Assembly (NCBI RefSeq): GCF_000751775.1
Contig: NZ_CCRF01000044.1
Span: forward strand, 1 to 64,000
Direction of reading: 5' to 3'
Source of the DNA: Caldibacillus thermoamylovorans
Lineage (GTDB): Bacteria > Bacillota > Bacilli > Bacillales > Caldibacillaceae
DNA length: 64,000 nucleotides
The notes under the pieces are model-generated. The model was not told the DNA's origin, made no database searches, and was given only the letters and a program-made list of their open reading frames with translations. Below are positions 1-8,228 of the stretch, one piece after another. The position numbers and the translations under genes are program-made. Numbering within the stretch: the first letter of the stretch is position 1; each line of letters opens with the position of its first letter.

Positions 1-2
1 AA

Positions 3-1685
3 AAATCAGTTGAATTTACGGAAGGCATTCAAACTGCTGGAAATGGAACAAAAAATTTAACTAATGGTGCAGGAAAACTTTCAGGTGGAATTGGTCAATT
101 GAATGATGCCGGGAGTCAACTGTTATCTGCATCAAAAGATTTAAAAGCAGGGACAGATGCATTATACGATGGAATTAATTCAGCAAGTACAGGAATTTCA
201 ACAATCAATGGAAAATTACCTGAATTGATTGAAGGAACCGACAAAGTCAAGAATGGGATTACAAGTGTTCAGGCACAACTACCGAATCAATTGGCAAGTG
301 GCTTGAGCAGTCAATTGCCGGCTCTTGTCAAACAATCGAGTATCGCTTCCGCAGATGAGATGGCAAATCAATTGGCAGACTTTATCATTCAATATCAACA
401 ACAACAATTGGCCGCACTGCAACCATTGATTCAACAACTCCCGCCCGAACAAAGAGAACAGTTGGCTGGATCCGTTGATCGAACAGCATTAGTGAACCAA
501 CTTAAGCAACAAATTATTGCCGGAATTAACAATAACAGTAGTTCAACAAATACGAATGAACTTACCGGGCAATTGGCTGCTCAAATTAAGGCGTCAACAG
601 ATCCGGTATTTAATCAGCTAACTGCCGGTCTTCAACAAGTACAGGAAGGTCAAAAAGCATTACAAACCGGTATTAGCCAGCTGGATCAAGGTTCACAGCA
701 GCTAAAACAAGGTGCTTTACAATTAAGCAATGGCCAAAATCAATATTTATCAAGTTTTGGTTTATTTACGCAAAAATTAGGTGAAGCCAAAGCAGGTGCT
801 GATCAATTAGCTTCAGGTGCCAATCAATTGAATGCCGGCATGGGTCAATTAGTTGATGGCTCCGGTCAATTAAGTTCTGGTGCAGGTCAATTGGCAGAAG
901 GTTCCGTTCAACTTGCTGACGGTACAAATCAATTGCAAGCCGGTACCGATGAGTTGAATAAAAAATTAAGTGAAGCTGCTGATGAAGCAAGTTCACTGCA
1001 TGCCAATGATAAAACGTATGATATGATGGCAAGCCCTGCAGAAGTTGACTCGGCGCATATCAATAAAGTACCGAATTACGGTACTGGTTTTGCACCATAT
1101 TTTATATCATTAGGTTTATTTGTCGGTGCATTATTGTTAACCATTATTTTTCCATTGGTTGACTCGGCAGGAATTCCAAAAAATGGTTGGAGTTGGTTTG
1201 TAAGTAAATTGGCAGTAATGGTAACGATAGGAGTCATTCAATCGTTATTCATTGCAACGCTCGTTTTGTATGTCTTGGATATTGATGTACAAAATGTTCC
1301 GCTATTTTACTTATTTACGATTTTTACCAGTTTAACGTTTATAACACTAATTCAATTCTTAGTTACTTTGGGAGGCAATCCGGGACGTTTCATTGCAATT
1401 TTGATTTTGATTTTACAGTTAACATCAAGTGCAGGTACATTCCCGTTAGAAGTAATACCGAAAGCTGTCCAATTCTTTAATCCGCTTTTACCGATGACTT
1501 ACAGTGTGAAAGGATTTAAAGCAGTCATTTCAAGCGGAGATTACAGCTTTATGTGGCAAAATGCCGGTATTTTAGCGATATATATTATTGGTTCGATGTT
1601 AATTTCACTCGGCTATTTTATCTGGAAATTTAATCAAAAATACAAAAACAATGAAGCCGAACATCATCACAGCTTAGCAGTTTAA
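3..1685 (+). CDS. YhgE/Pip family membrane protein (5' end outside window)
   Basis: This is the C-terminal 560 residues of a larger protein. The frame is open from the first bases, so the internal TTG at 99 is not a start. Up to about position 1010 it encodes a polar, repetitive stalk of roughly 11-residue units of the form QLxxGxxQLxxG (for example GANQLNAGMGQL). From about 1080 onward come five to six hydrophobic segments of an ABC-2-type membrane domain, then a short His-rich tail. This order is typical of the YhgE/Pip (phage infection protein) family. Relatives act as phage receptors (Lactococcus Pip, Bacillus YueB) and sit in type VII secretion loci, but the role here cannot be told because the upstream genes are not visible. 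A strong terminator follows. Confidence 0.85.
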   Translation, partial: KSVEFTEGIQTAGNGTKNLTNGAGKLSGGIGQLNDAGSQLLSASKDLKAGTDALYDGINSASTGISTINGKLPELIEGTDKVKNGITSVQAQLPNQLASGLSSQLPALVKQSSIASADEMANQLADFIIQYQQQQLAALQPLIQQLPPEQREQLAGSVDRTALVNQLKQQIIAGINNNSSSTNTNELTGQLAAQIKASTDPVFNQLTAGLQQVQEGQKALQTGISQLDQGSQQLKQGALQLSNGQNQYLSSFGLFTQKLGEAKAGADQLASGANQLNAGMGQLVDGSGQLSSGAGQLAEGSVQLADGTNQLQAGTDELNKKLSEAADEASSLHANDKTYDMMASPAEVDSAHINKVPNYGTGFAPYFISLGLFVGALLLTIIFPLVDSAGIPKNGWSWFVSKLAVMVTIGVIQSLFIATLVLYVLDIDVQNVPLFYLFTIFTSLTFITLIQFLVTLGGNPGRFIAILILILQLTSSAGTFPLEVIPKAVQFFNPLLPMTYSVKGFKAVISSGDYSFMWQNAGILAIYIIGSMLISLGYFIWKFNQKYKNNEAEHHHSLAV

Positions 1686-1694
1686 TAGAAAATA

Positions 1695-1746
1695 AAGGTC
1701 TTTCCATAAGAGAACAATATTTGTTCTTAAAGGAAAGGCCTTTTTT
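1695..1746 (+). terminator. Intrinsic terminator after the YhgE/Pip gene
   Basis: An inverted repeat (AAGGTCTTTCC ... GGAAAGGCC, with the inner arms GAACAA/TTGTTC also pairing) is followed directly by TTTTTT. It begins about ten bases after the stop codon of the YhgE/Pip gene. Confidence 0.85.
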
Positions 1747-2008
1747 GATACAAGACCGTTAAAGCTAATGGAGAAACACTGATATTCAGCTCTATAAAAA
1801 ATGATATATCAATTGAAGCGAGTGCTAATTGTTTAAACACTCATCGACAGAGAAACTAAAATAAGTCCAATCGGCTTTATTACACAAAATGAAGATGAAA
1901 CAAACCCAAACCGTCCAAAAGACACTCCTCGACGCCCTTCATTGAAATCTACCGTTCTATCGTTTTTTATCTATATTTTATACTTTCGCTATACTGAAAA
2001 AAGCTGTA

Positions 2009-2812
2009 TTAGACCAGCCTTTCAATCGAAATATTTTCGGTTCGTTTTAATGCAATCCATGTACGACCGTCATGTATTTGGATTGAAACCGGTTGTTGAA
2101 AGAATGCGGACAAATTTGTTTCCGTCAAAATTTCATCTGTTTGACCGGAAGCGATAACTTCTCCACTTCGTAACAAAAGAGTGTGTGTAAATACGGGCAA
2201 AATTTCTTCTACATGATGCGTAACATAAATGAGCGTCGGTCCCCCAGGTTCATTTGCTATTTTTTCAATAAATCTTAGAAATTGTTCCCTTGCTATTATA
2301 TCCAATGCGGTACAAGGTTCATCCAAAATTAATAGCTCAGGGGATGCCATCAATGCCCGTGCAATTAGAACCCTTTGCTGTTCACCTTGAGATAATGACT
2401 CATAGTTCTGATTCATAAATTTTTCACAAGCTAATAATTTCATTAAATAATGGGCTTTTTCTATATCGTTTTCCTGTACCGTGTCATACAACCCAATCGA
2501 TCCGAATTTCCCGCTTAATACAATGGATAATACCGAATCACTTGGCCGAAATCGCTGTTGAATGGAAGAACTAACCCAGCCGATTTTCTTTCGTAATTCC
2601 GGGATATTTGTTTGCCCAAAAGTTTGATCCAGTACACGGACACGCCCCTCTGTTGGCCAAAGGTATCCGTTAATAATTTTTAATAAAGTTGTTTTTCCCG
2701 AACCGTTTAAACCTAAGATACTCCAATGTTCCCCTCGAGTAACTGCCCAAGAAACATTTTTTAAAATTGTTTTTCCTTCTCTTTTAAGCGAAATGTTTTC
2801 CAGTGAAATCAA
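2009..2812 (-). CDS. ABC transporter ATP-binding protein (YlmA-like)
   Basis: A stand-alone ABC ATPase of 267 residues. Visible motifs are Walker A GLNGSGKT (residues 34-41), signature LSQGEQQR, Walker B LLILDEP and a THH switch histidine. There is no permease or binding protein next to it, so the substrate is unknown. Lone ATPases of this type (Bacillus YlmA, distantly like ModF or the iron-chelate import ATPases) are common in Bacillaceae. The ATG start is preceded by AGGGGGA at good spacing. A TATAAT-like -10 lies upstream around 2880 on the same strand. Family confidence is high, transport role low. Confidence 0.85.
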   Translation of the reverse strand: MISLENISLKREGKTILKNVSWAVTRGEHWSILGLNGSGKTTLLKIINGYLWPTEGRVRVLDQTFGQTNIPELRKKIGWVSSSIQQRFRPSDSVLSIVLSGKFGSIGLYDTVQENDIEKAHYLMKLLACEKFMNQNYESLSQGEQQRVLIARALMASPELLILDEPCTALDIIAREQFLRFIEKIANEPGGPTLIYVTHHVEEILPVFTHTLLLRSGEVIASGQTDEILTETNLSAFFQQPVSIQIHDGRTWIALKRTENISIERLV

Positions 2813-3207
2813 TCGTAGTTCCCCCTGACATTTTTTGAAAATGGAAAATAGCAGAACTTATTTGTTTTGAATGTAAATAATTATAACAGAAAAATCGGGC
2901 GATAAGGCAATGGGAGATCCTTCGTTTTTGATTTTTTCACATTGGGCTCTCTAAGTTCTGAAATCATATTTCAACATAGTTGGAAAGATTAAATGACTAT
3001 TTTTCTATGTATCTTTAAAAATTGGGAAGTCAAGCATAATAACAAGTAATTTGGCTTTCCAAAAATGGCAAGAAATCCTACAATAGGAATAGTTGGACCA
3101 CTCAATCGACCAACAACCGGATAATGAAAATAATGAAACAAAGAAACGAATGAACTGTTTTTCTTGGAGAATTTTAGGGGATTATATTTATCCGAGGGGG
3201 AAATGAC
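2813..3207. other. Intergenic region, divergent promoters expected
   Basis: 395 bases between two divergent genes. I see no convincing ORF, RNA gene or long repeat. It is AT-rich and should hold the promoters of both neighbours; only a TATAAT on the minus strand near 2880-2885 stands out, without a clear -35 partner. Confidence 0.4.
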
Positions 3208-4278
3208 ATGTGGAATAATACAGAAGTAACCAAAAAACTATCAATCAAATTTCCGATTATACAAGCAGGAATGGCCGGGGGGATCACGACTCCTGAACTT
3301 GTTGCCGCTGTATCAAATGCTGGTGGTCTTGGGATGATCGGGGCGGGTTATATGACTCCGGAAGAATTAGAGTCGAATATTCAAAAAGTAAGGGACTTGA
3401 CTTCTAAATCCTTTGGTGTCAATCTGTTTGTCCCTGAAAAACCTGATGTCTTACAGGAGGAAATTGAAAGTGCAAATCAGCTGCTGGAACCTATCCGGCA
3501 AATGTTAGGAATCGAAAAAAAGAATGATGTTCCGCAAATCGATACCGCTGTTTTTGATGAACAGATTCAAATCGTCTTAAAATATGAAGTACCTGTTTGC
3601 AGTTTTACGTTTGGCATTCCTCAGAGAGAAATTATTGATAAATTAAACAATAACGGCATTATCACAATTGGAACAGCCACAACAGTCAAAGAAGCAATAA
3701 TGAATGAAGCGGCTGGAATGAATATGATTGTGGTCCAAGGTAGTGAAGCCGGGGGACACAGGGGTAGTTTTGCAGAATCCTTTGACCATTCAATGATCGG
3801 AACAATGGCGCTTATTCCGCAAGTGGCGGATCAGGTTTCTATTCCTATTATTGCAGCCGGCGGTATCACGGATGGCAGAGGAGTTTTAGCTTCTCTAGTA
3901 TTGGGAGCGAAAGCAGTTCAAATGGGGACAGCCTTTGTTACCTGTAAAGAAAGTGGAGCAAATGAACTGCATAAAAAAGCAATATTAAACGCTACCGAAG
4001 AACAGGCAGTCATCACTAGGGCATTCAGTGGTAAGCCAGCCAGGGGATTGAACAATGCGTTTATCAAAAAAATGAAAGAGCACGAGACTACTTTGCCAGC
4101 CTATCCAATTCAAAACATACTTACACAAGATATCCGGTCAGAAGCCGTAAAACAGAAAAATAAAGAGTTTATGGCGCTTTGGTGCGGACAAAATCCTCGA
4201 TTAAGCAAAAATTTGCATGCTGCTGAATTAATTGAAATGATAACAAATCAAGTAGAGACCATTATAAATAAATTTTAA
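3208..4278 (+). CDS. Nitronate monooxygenase (2-nitropropane dioxygenase family)
   Basis: A 356-residue FMN-dependent TIM-barrel enzyme expected to oxidise toxic alkyl nitronates (for example propionate-3-nitronate) to carbonyl compounds and nitrite. The N-terminus has the family signature PIIQAGMAGGITTPELVAAV and the middle has the QGSEAGGHRG motif with the conserved histidine. A glycine-rich phosphate-binding segment follows (AAGGITDGRG ... GAKAVQMGTAF). Length matches Bacillus YrpB-type proteins (about 347 residues). FabK-type enoyl-ACP reductases share the fold, but the GGHRG context favours nitronate monooxygenase. The start is set by GAGGGGGAAATGAC just upstream of ATG. The gene appears monocistronic. 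Confidence 0.88.
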   Translation: MWNNTEVTKKLSIKFPIIQAGMAGGITTPELVAAVSNAGGLGMIGAGYMTPEELESNIQKVRDLTSKSFGVNLFVPEKPDVLQEEIESANQLLEPIRQMLGIEKKNDVPQIDTAVFDEQIQIVLKYEVPVCSFTFGIPQREIIDKLNNNGIITIGTATTVKEAIMNEAAGMNMIVVQGSEAGGHRGSFAESFDHSMIGTMALIPQVADQVSIPIIAAGGITDGRGVLASLVLGAKAVQMGTAFVTCKESGANELHKKAILNATEEQAVITRAFSGKPARGLNNAFIKKMKEHETTLPAYPIQNILTQDIRSEAVKQKNKEFMALWCGQNPRLSKNLHAAELIEMITNQVETIINKF

Positions 4279-4417
4279 TTAATAAATGGGTGATTATGGA
4301 AGCGGGATGGGTATTCAATTATGTAATATTATATGGTAAGATTTCAAAAACAAATAACAGTATACTTTTCCCTTTAAACCGATCATGCATCCCATCATAT
4401 ATATAAGGTAAACGAAT

Positions 4418-5515
4418 ATGGGAGTCGAATTCATTGGAAAAGGGATTGAAGGCTGGGGAGAAATGGTATCCGGTACAAAAACCCGTACGGTAGTAGCCGG
4501 TGCCTATGAAATAGCTGATAGAATTATTGGACGCAATCCTTTAGAAATTGAAAAAATTTGGCAAGAACTTTATCGGGTATTTTTCAGAGGCGGCCCAATT
4601 AACATGACGATTATTTCCGGTATTGAAATGGCGCTCTGGGATATTAAAGGAAAATACTACAATGCACCAATTTATGAGTTACTTGGCGGATCTGCCAGAG
4701 ATAGAATTAAAGTATATTCGTGGATCGGCGGGGATCGCCCGGCTGATGTAGTAAAAGATGCACAAGATCGTGTGACCCGAGGCTTTGACTCCATTAAAAT
4801 GAATGCAACTGAAGAATTACACTATATTGATTCTTTTAAAAAAATTGATGCAGTTGTAGAAAGAGTCGCTTCTTTAAGAGATACATTTGGAAACGACTTA
4901 AATATCGGTGTCGACTTCCATGGTCGTGTTCATAAACCAATGGCAAAAATTTTGGCAAAAGAATTGGAACCATATCGCCCGATGTTTCTGGAAGAAGTTG
5001 TTCTACCTGAGAACGAAGAAGGTTTTGTCGAAGTGGCAAAACATGTATCCACTCCGCTTGCAACCGGTGAGAGATTATATACACGCTGGGGCTTCAAAAA
5101 TATCCTAAACAGCGGTGTTATTGATATTATTCAACCTGATGTTGCCTTAGCGGGCGGTATTTTAGAAACTAGAAAAATTATTGCGATGGCCGAAGCGTAT
5201 GATATTGCCGCAGCACCCCATGCACCATATGGCCCAATTTCATTAGCTGCCACTTTACAAATAGATGTTTGCAGCCCGAACGTATTCATTCAAGAACAAT
5301 CACTGGGAATTCATTACAATAAAGGCTTTGACTTGCTCGACTTTGTAAAGAACAAAGAGATTTTCCAATACAAAGATGGTTATGTTGATATCCCGACAAA
5401 ACCAGGTTTGGGACTTGAAATTGATGAAGACAAGGTAAAAGAAGTATCTGCTGAAGGTCTTTATTGGACAAATCCTAACTGGAAAAACTACGATGGTACA
5501 AAAGCTGAGTGGTAA
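4418..5515 (+). CDS. D-galactonate dehydratase-like enolase-superfamily protein, N-terminally shortened
   Basis: A 365-residue protein of the mandelate racemase/muconate lactonizing branch, closest in appearance to DgoD (galactonate to 2-keto-3-deoxygalactonate, Mg-dependent). The barrel carries the expected acids and bases: VDFHGR, a FLEE segment, TGERL, the Asp of IIQPD, and APHAPYGP near the C-terminus. Family members normally start with about 20 more residues forming the first strand of the capping domain. Here the protein begins only just before GIEGWGE, and an in-frame TAA lies nine bases before the ATG, so the missing part cannot be supplied. The ribosome site is weak (AAGG). No sugar-acid kinase or aldolase genes lie nearby. 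It may be a decaying gene or make an altered enzyme. Confidence 0.75.
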   Translation: MGVEFIGKGIEGWGEMVSGTKTRTVVAGAYEIADRIIGRNPLEIEKIWQELYRVFFRGGPINMTIISGIEMALWDIKGKYYNAPIYELLGGSARDRIKVYSWIGGDRPADVVKDAQDRVTRGFDSIKMNATEELHYIDSFKKIDAVVERVASLRDTFGNDLNIGVDFHGRVHKPMAKILAKELEPYRPMFLEEVVLPENEEGFVEVAKHVSTPLATGERLYTRWGFKNILNSGVIDIIQPDVALAGGILETRKIIAMAEAYDIAAAPHAPYGPISLAATLQIDVCSPNVFIQEQSLGIHYNKGFDLLDFVKNKEIFQYKDGYVDIPTKPGLGLEIDEDKVKEVSAEGLYWTNPNWKNYDGTKAEW

Positions 5516-5555
5516 GCTCATTTAGGCCTAGAAAAATGATAAAAAGAATTTGAGA

Positions 5556-5587
5556 GAAAACGAATCCAATAAGGGTTCGTTTTCTTT
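5556..5587 (+). terminator. Terminator after the galactonate dehydratase-like gene
   Basis: A perfect 12-bp stem GAAAACGAATCC / GGGTTCGTTTTC, allowing one G-T pair, around a five-base loop, followed by TTT. The T-run merges with the start of dispersed repeat family A. Confidence 0.8.
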
Positions 5588-5744
5588 AGCTAATAGGAAA
5601 GTATAAATTTTTCAATTTCTACTTTCCTAACGCATAAGTGCACTGAAAGACTTCGGTAGCATTACCTCGCAAGCGAAAATGTTTTTTCGCTGAACTACGG
5701 CTCTGCCATCGCCTTAAGGCTCGGCAGTCGCCGAGTTTTCTTTA
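5586..5744 (+). repeat. Dispersed repeat family A, copy 1
   Basis: One of four copies of a roughly 159-bp element starting TTAGCTAATAGGAAAGTA and ending GCCGAGTTTTCTTTA. It holds three potential hairpins: GGAAAGTA/TACTTTCC, AGCGAAAA/TTTTTCGCT, and CTCGGC-AGTC-GCCGAG, the last followed by TTTTCTTT like an intrinsic terminator. It sits directly on the T-run of the preceding terminator. Confidence 0.85.
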
Positions 5745-5822
5745 TAAGTTCAATTTTTGCTCAATATTTTTCCGTAAAACTTATCTCAATTCATTATAAT
5801 GAATCTTAGGAGGTGTTAATGG

Positions 5823-6002
5823 ATGAAGGTAAATTATCCGCTAAAAAGTTCTGCTGCAAATATAAAAGAAATAAAGGAAATCTTAAAACCATTTGGTGGG
5901 AGATGTGCCAAAATTGTAGATAGCACACTTGAATATCAAATAAAAGAAGAAAAGCAAGAAGAAGCGTATCGTATGTTAAAAGATAAAGGGTATATCGATT
6001 AA
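5823..6002 (+). CDS. Small hypothetical protein, 59 residues
   Basis: A short ORF with an excellent ribosome binding site (AGGAGG, nine bases before ATG). It encodes a charged 59-residue protein that starts MKVNYPLKSSA, has a Lys/Glu-rich middle (IKEIKEIL, IKEEKQEEAYRM) and ends KDKGYID. I do not recognise the family. Its composition suggests a small cytosolic alpha/beta protein, with no signal peptide or membrane segment. The stop codon is part of a hairpin that probably ends the transcript. An overlapping ATG four bases upstream opens a shorter, less plausible frame. Confidence 0.6.
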   Translation: MKVNYPLKSSAANIKEIKEILKPFGGRCAKIVDSTLEYQIKEEKQEEAYRMLKDKGYID

Positions 6003-6031
6003 AATCAGGAACAATGTTCCTGATTTTAATC
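6000..6031. terminator. Bidirectional terminator-like hairpin
   Basis: The inverted repeat TAAAATCAGGAACA / TGTTCCTGATTTTA has a 14-bp stem. It lies between the convergent 59-residue ORF and the NAD(P)-binding gene. The T-run is part of the stem (ATTTTAAT), so termination could work both ways. Confidence 0.6.
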
Positions 6032-6093
6032 CAGTATAAGCGAACAATGCAATATTTTCCAAGTTTTTGAGTAGGATGCTCTCTTTTTCACAG

Positions 6094-6741
6094 CTACAAA
6101 TTTTTTAAAGCTTCTTCAATCGTTGTATCTCCTGATATAATATCAAATGAACGGCGGAACGTGCTGTCTTCGTTTAAAACAGCGACTACTGTTTTGGCTA
6201 CATCTTCTCGGGGGATTGCCCCTCTTTGGAGATTTTCCGCAAGCTGTACCTTCCCTGTACCCGGTTCGTTGAGCAATGCACCCGGGCGTACAATTGTATA
6301 ATTCAACGAACTTGAAACGAGCATTCGGTCTGCATAGTGTTTGGCAACCATATAGGGTTTAATTGGACTGTCTATCCAACTTTCCCGGTTATGCGCTTGG
6401 ATGGCACTGACCATTACATAACGATTTGCTCCAACTTTTTCTGCCGCTTCCATCGATTTTACCGCACCATCCAAGTCAACAAGCAATGTTTTATCCGGAC
6501 CTGTTTTACTGCCGGAACCCGCTGAGAAAATAACAGCATCGCAGCCTTCCATTGCCTTTGCAAGATCATCCACATTGCTTTCTAAATTGGCTACGACGGA
6601 ATCCACCCCTGATTGTTTAAAGGTTTCAGCCTGCTGTTCATTACGCACCATTGCCTTTATTGAATGTTCATTGCTCATCTGCAATAAATTTACGATATGT
6701 CTGCCCACTTGACCGTTGGCACCGATTAAAAATACTTTCAT
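6094..6741 (-). CDS. NAD(P)H-binding atypical SDR protein (YhfK-like)
   Basis: A 215-residue Rossmann-fold protein with an N-terminal dinucleotide motif MKVFLIGANGQVGRHI. It has an SDR-like YMVAKHYAD segment in which Tyr and Lys keep the YxxxK spacing, then IVRPGAL. The size and motifs match Bacillus YhfK and other NAD(P)-binding proteins of the atypical short-chain reductase type (NmrA/flavin-reductase-like). The substrate is unknown. The ATG start has GGTTGGAG upstream. It stands alone between a convergent small gene and an empty stretch, so context adds nothing. Confidence 0.82.
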   Translation of the reverse strand: MKVFLIGANGQVGRHIVNLLQMSNEHSIKAMVRNEQQAETFKQSGVDSVVANLESNVDDLAKAMEGCDAVIFSAGSGSKTGPDKTLLVDLDGAVKSMEAAEKVGANRYVMVSAIQAHNRESWIDSPIKPYMVAKHYADRMLVSSSLNYTIVRPGALLNEPGTGKVQLAENLQRGAIPREDVAKTVVAVLNEDSTFRRSFDIISGDTTIEEALKNL

Positions 6742-7029
6742 TCATATCTCCAACCTTTCAATAGAGTATAGGCACTTATATTATTTCAAAAGTTGATACC
6801 CATAATCAATCATGAGGCTTTATTCCGTCAAGCAGCAGCAAAATCCTCACAAGTTTTTAATATTTCACAAAATTAGGGTGGCAAAAAGACTTCCTTTTTA
6901 TTCCTCATTTAAGCAATAGAGGCAGAAAGATGTATTTAATTATTTCACTTGCTTCGTTCTAGGCCGACTGATTCCACTTCTTATTTTCATCCGGTTAGTT
7001 ATCTACCTAATTTTTTTTGACATTTTTTC

Positions 7030-7188
7030 TTAGCTAATAGGAAAGTATAAATTTTTGAATTTCTACTTTCCTAACGCATAAGTGCACTGAAAGACTTCGG
7101 TAGCATTACCTCGCAAGCGAAAATGTTTTTTCGCTGAACTACGGCTCTGCACTCACCTAAAGGCTCGGCAGTCGCCGAGTTTTCTTTA
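7030..7188 (+). repeat. Dispersed repeat family A, copy 2
   Basis: Nearly identical to copy 1 over its full length; differences lie mainly in the segment after CTCTGC. It again follows a T-rich stretch (ACATTTTTTC). Its right end overlaps the 3' end of the minus-strand membrane gene and supplies that gene's last codons and stop. Confidence 0.85.
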
Positions 7189-7465
7189 AAAAACTTAAAG
7201 CAATATTCACTACATTTATGATTACAACTGCGATGAATAAATAAAAACTAATTTCGTCTCCTGCATTTCCAGTTTCATCTGCAATCATACCGGATTGAAA
7301 TAGTGTAATTCCCGATAAGATAATTGCAAATATTGAGAATGTGACAATATAAAAAGTAATTATTAGATTATGTACTGATTTTTTCTTTATAATAACTGTA
7401 AGCATTATTATAATGGAAAATAAGAGAATAACATAAAAGATTGGTCTTAAATGTTCAATAACCAT
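7157..7465 (-). CDS. Small membrane protein with repeat-encoded C-terminus
   Basis: A 102-residue protein with three hydrophobic segments (about residues 9-26, 34-55 and 73-92). The start is taken at 7465 because GGGGGG lies seven bases upstream; a GTG 18 bases earlier lies before that site. The family is not recognised. The last ten codons or so (KKTRRLPSL and stop) are read from the antisense strand of repeat family A copy 2. The original 3' end has therefore been replaced, or the gene was truncated when the repeat arrived. Confidence 0.6.
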   Translation of the reverse strand: MVIEHLRPIFYVILLFSIIIMLTVIIKKKSVHNLIITFYIVTFSIFAIILSGITLFQSGMIADETGNAGDEISFYLFIAVVIINVVNIALSFLKKTRRLPSL

Positions 7466-7483
7466 AAAATTCCCCCCTGGCAC

Positions 7484-8228
7484 ATTTTATATAATTATAC
7501 GATATAAAATGAATGTTTGCATTTGTTTTTATCTTTCTATCTAGTACAAAAAATTAATAGAGATATAAAACTATCCTAACCATTTCATAGATGGTTTTAA
7601 ATATGACAACCTAAAAAGTTTATATGAAGTAGTGGCGAAATTTTCATTCAATGTAGATAATACACATGAGATCTAGTATAATATAGAAAGATTTCCATTG
7701 ATTAGTAGATATCTTAAAGAAATAAGTAGGTAAATTGGAATATCATGTAAAAATCAAAAATGCTTTTATGTACCTCAAACAACTGGTAGGAAGAGAAATC
7801 GTCCCTGAAGATTAAGACAATAAAAATAGTACAAAGGTGCTTAAAAATAACAGAAAATTCCCTAATAATAGCCCAAATCTGTAACGTTAAATTTAGAAAG
7901 AATATGAAATGCAAAGAGATTTTCAAATTATCCTAAGGAGGATACCGGTGCCAAATGTGTATAATGAGGTGAGCCGATGGTTATAAGAAAGCGACGATGA
8001 ACCTGTCCGAGGCTACTAAAAAAGTGTAAATAGATCAAAAAGGCGACGATGAACTTGTCTGCGGCCACTGAAAGAGTGCAATACTTTCCAGACAACAAAA
8101 CTAGTCTTTGTTGTTGATAGTGATTTAGCCTAATATATTGCACATGCGTTATTCAGTGGCTTCAGCCTATCCCCACACCACTTCCATTAACCAATCTTTA
8201 ATCTATCATCACGAGTTTTGCGAATTTT
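7484..8228. other. Long gap with two degenerate 52-bp units
   Basis: About 740 bases without a supportable gene; the minus-strand ORFs here lack ribosome sites and look like random low-complexity coding. From 7991 and 8043 a unit beginning GCGACGATGAACCTGTC is repeated with period 52, ending in ACTAAAAAAGTG and ACTGAAAGAGTG. The unit resembles the hairpins at 9668 and 12063 (repeat family C). Confidence 0.5.

Noticed and set aside
1815-1845. GAGTGCTAATTGTTTAAACACTC, similar to half of a CIRCE heat-shock operator
   Set aside because: Only one half of CIRCE (GAGTGCTAA) is present, the partner arm does not match, and no chaperone gene follows.
1942-2157. 71-codon plus-strand ORF
   Set aside because: Overlaps the 3' end of the ABC ATPase gene in antisense, has no ribosome site and no recognisable pattern.
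7714-8143. Two minus-strand ORFs of about 70 codons
   Set aside because: Low-complexity Phe/Ile-rich translation of AT-rich DNA, no ribosome sites, and the second runs through the tandem family C units.
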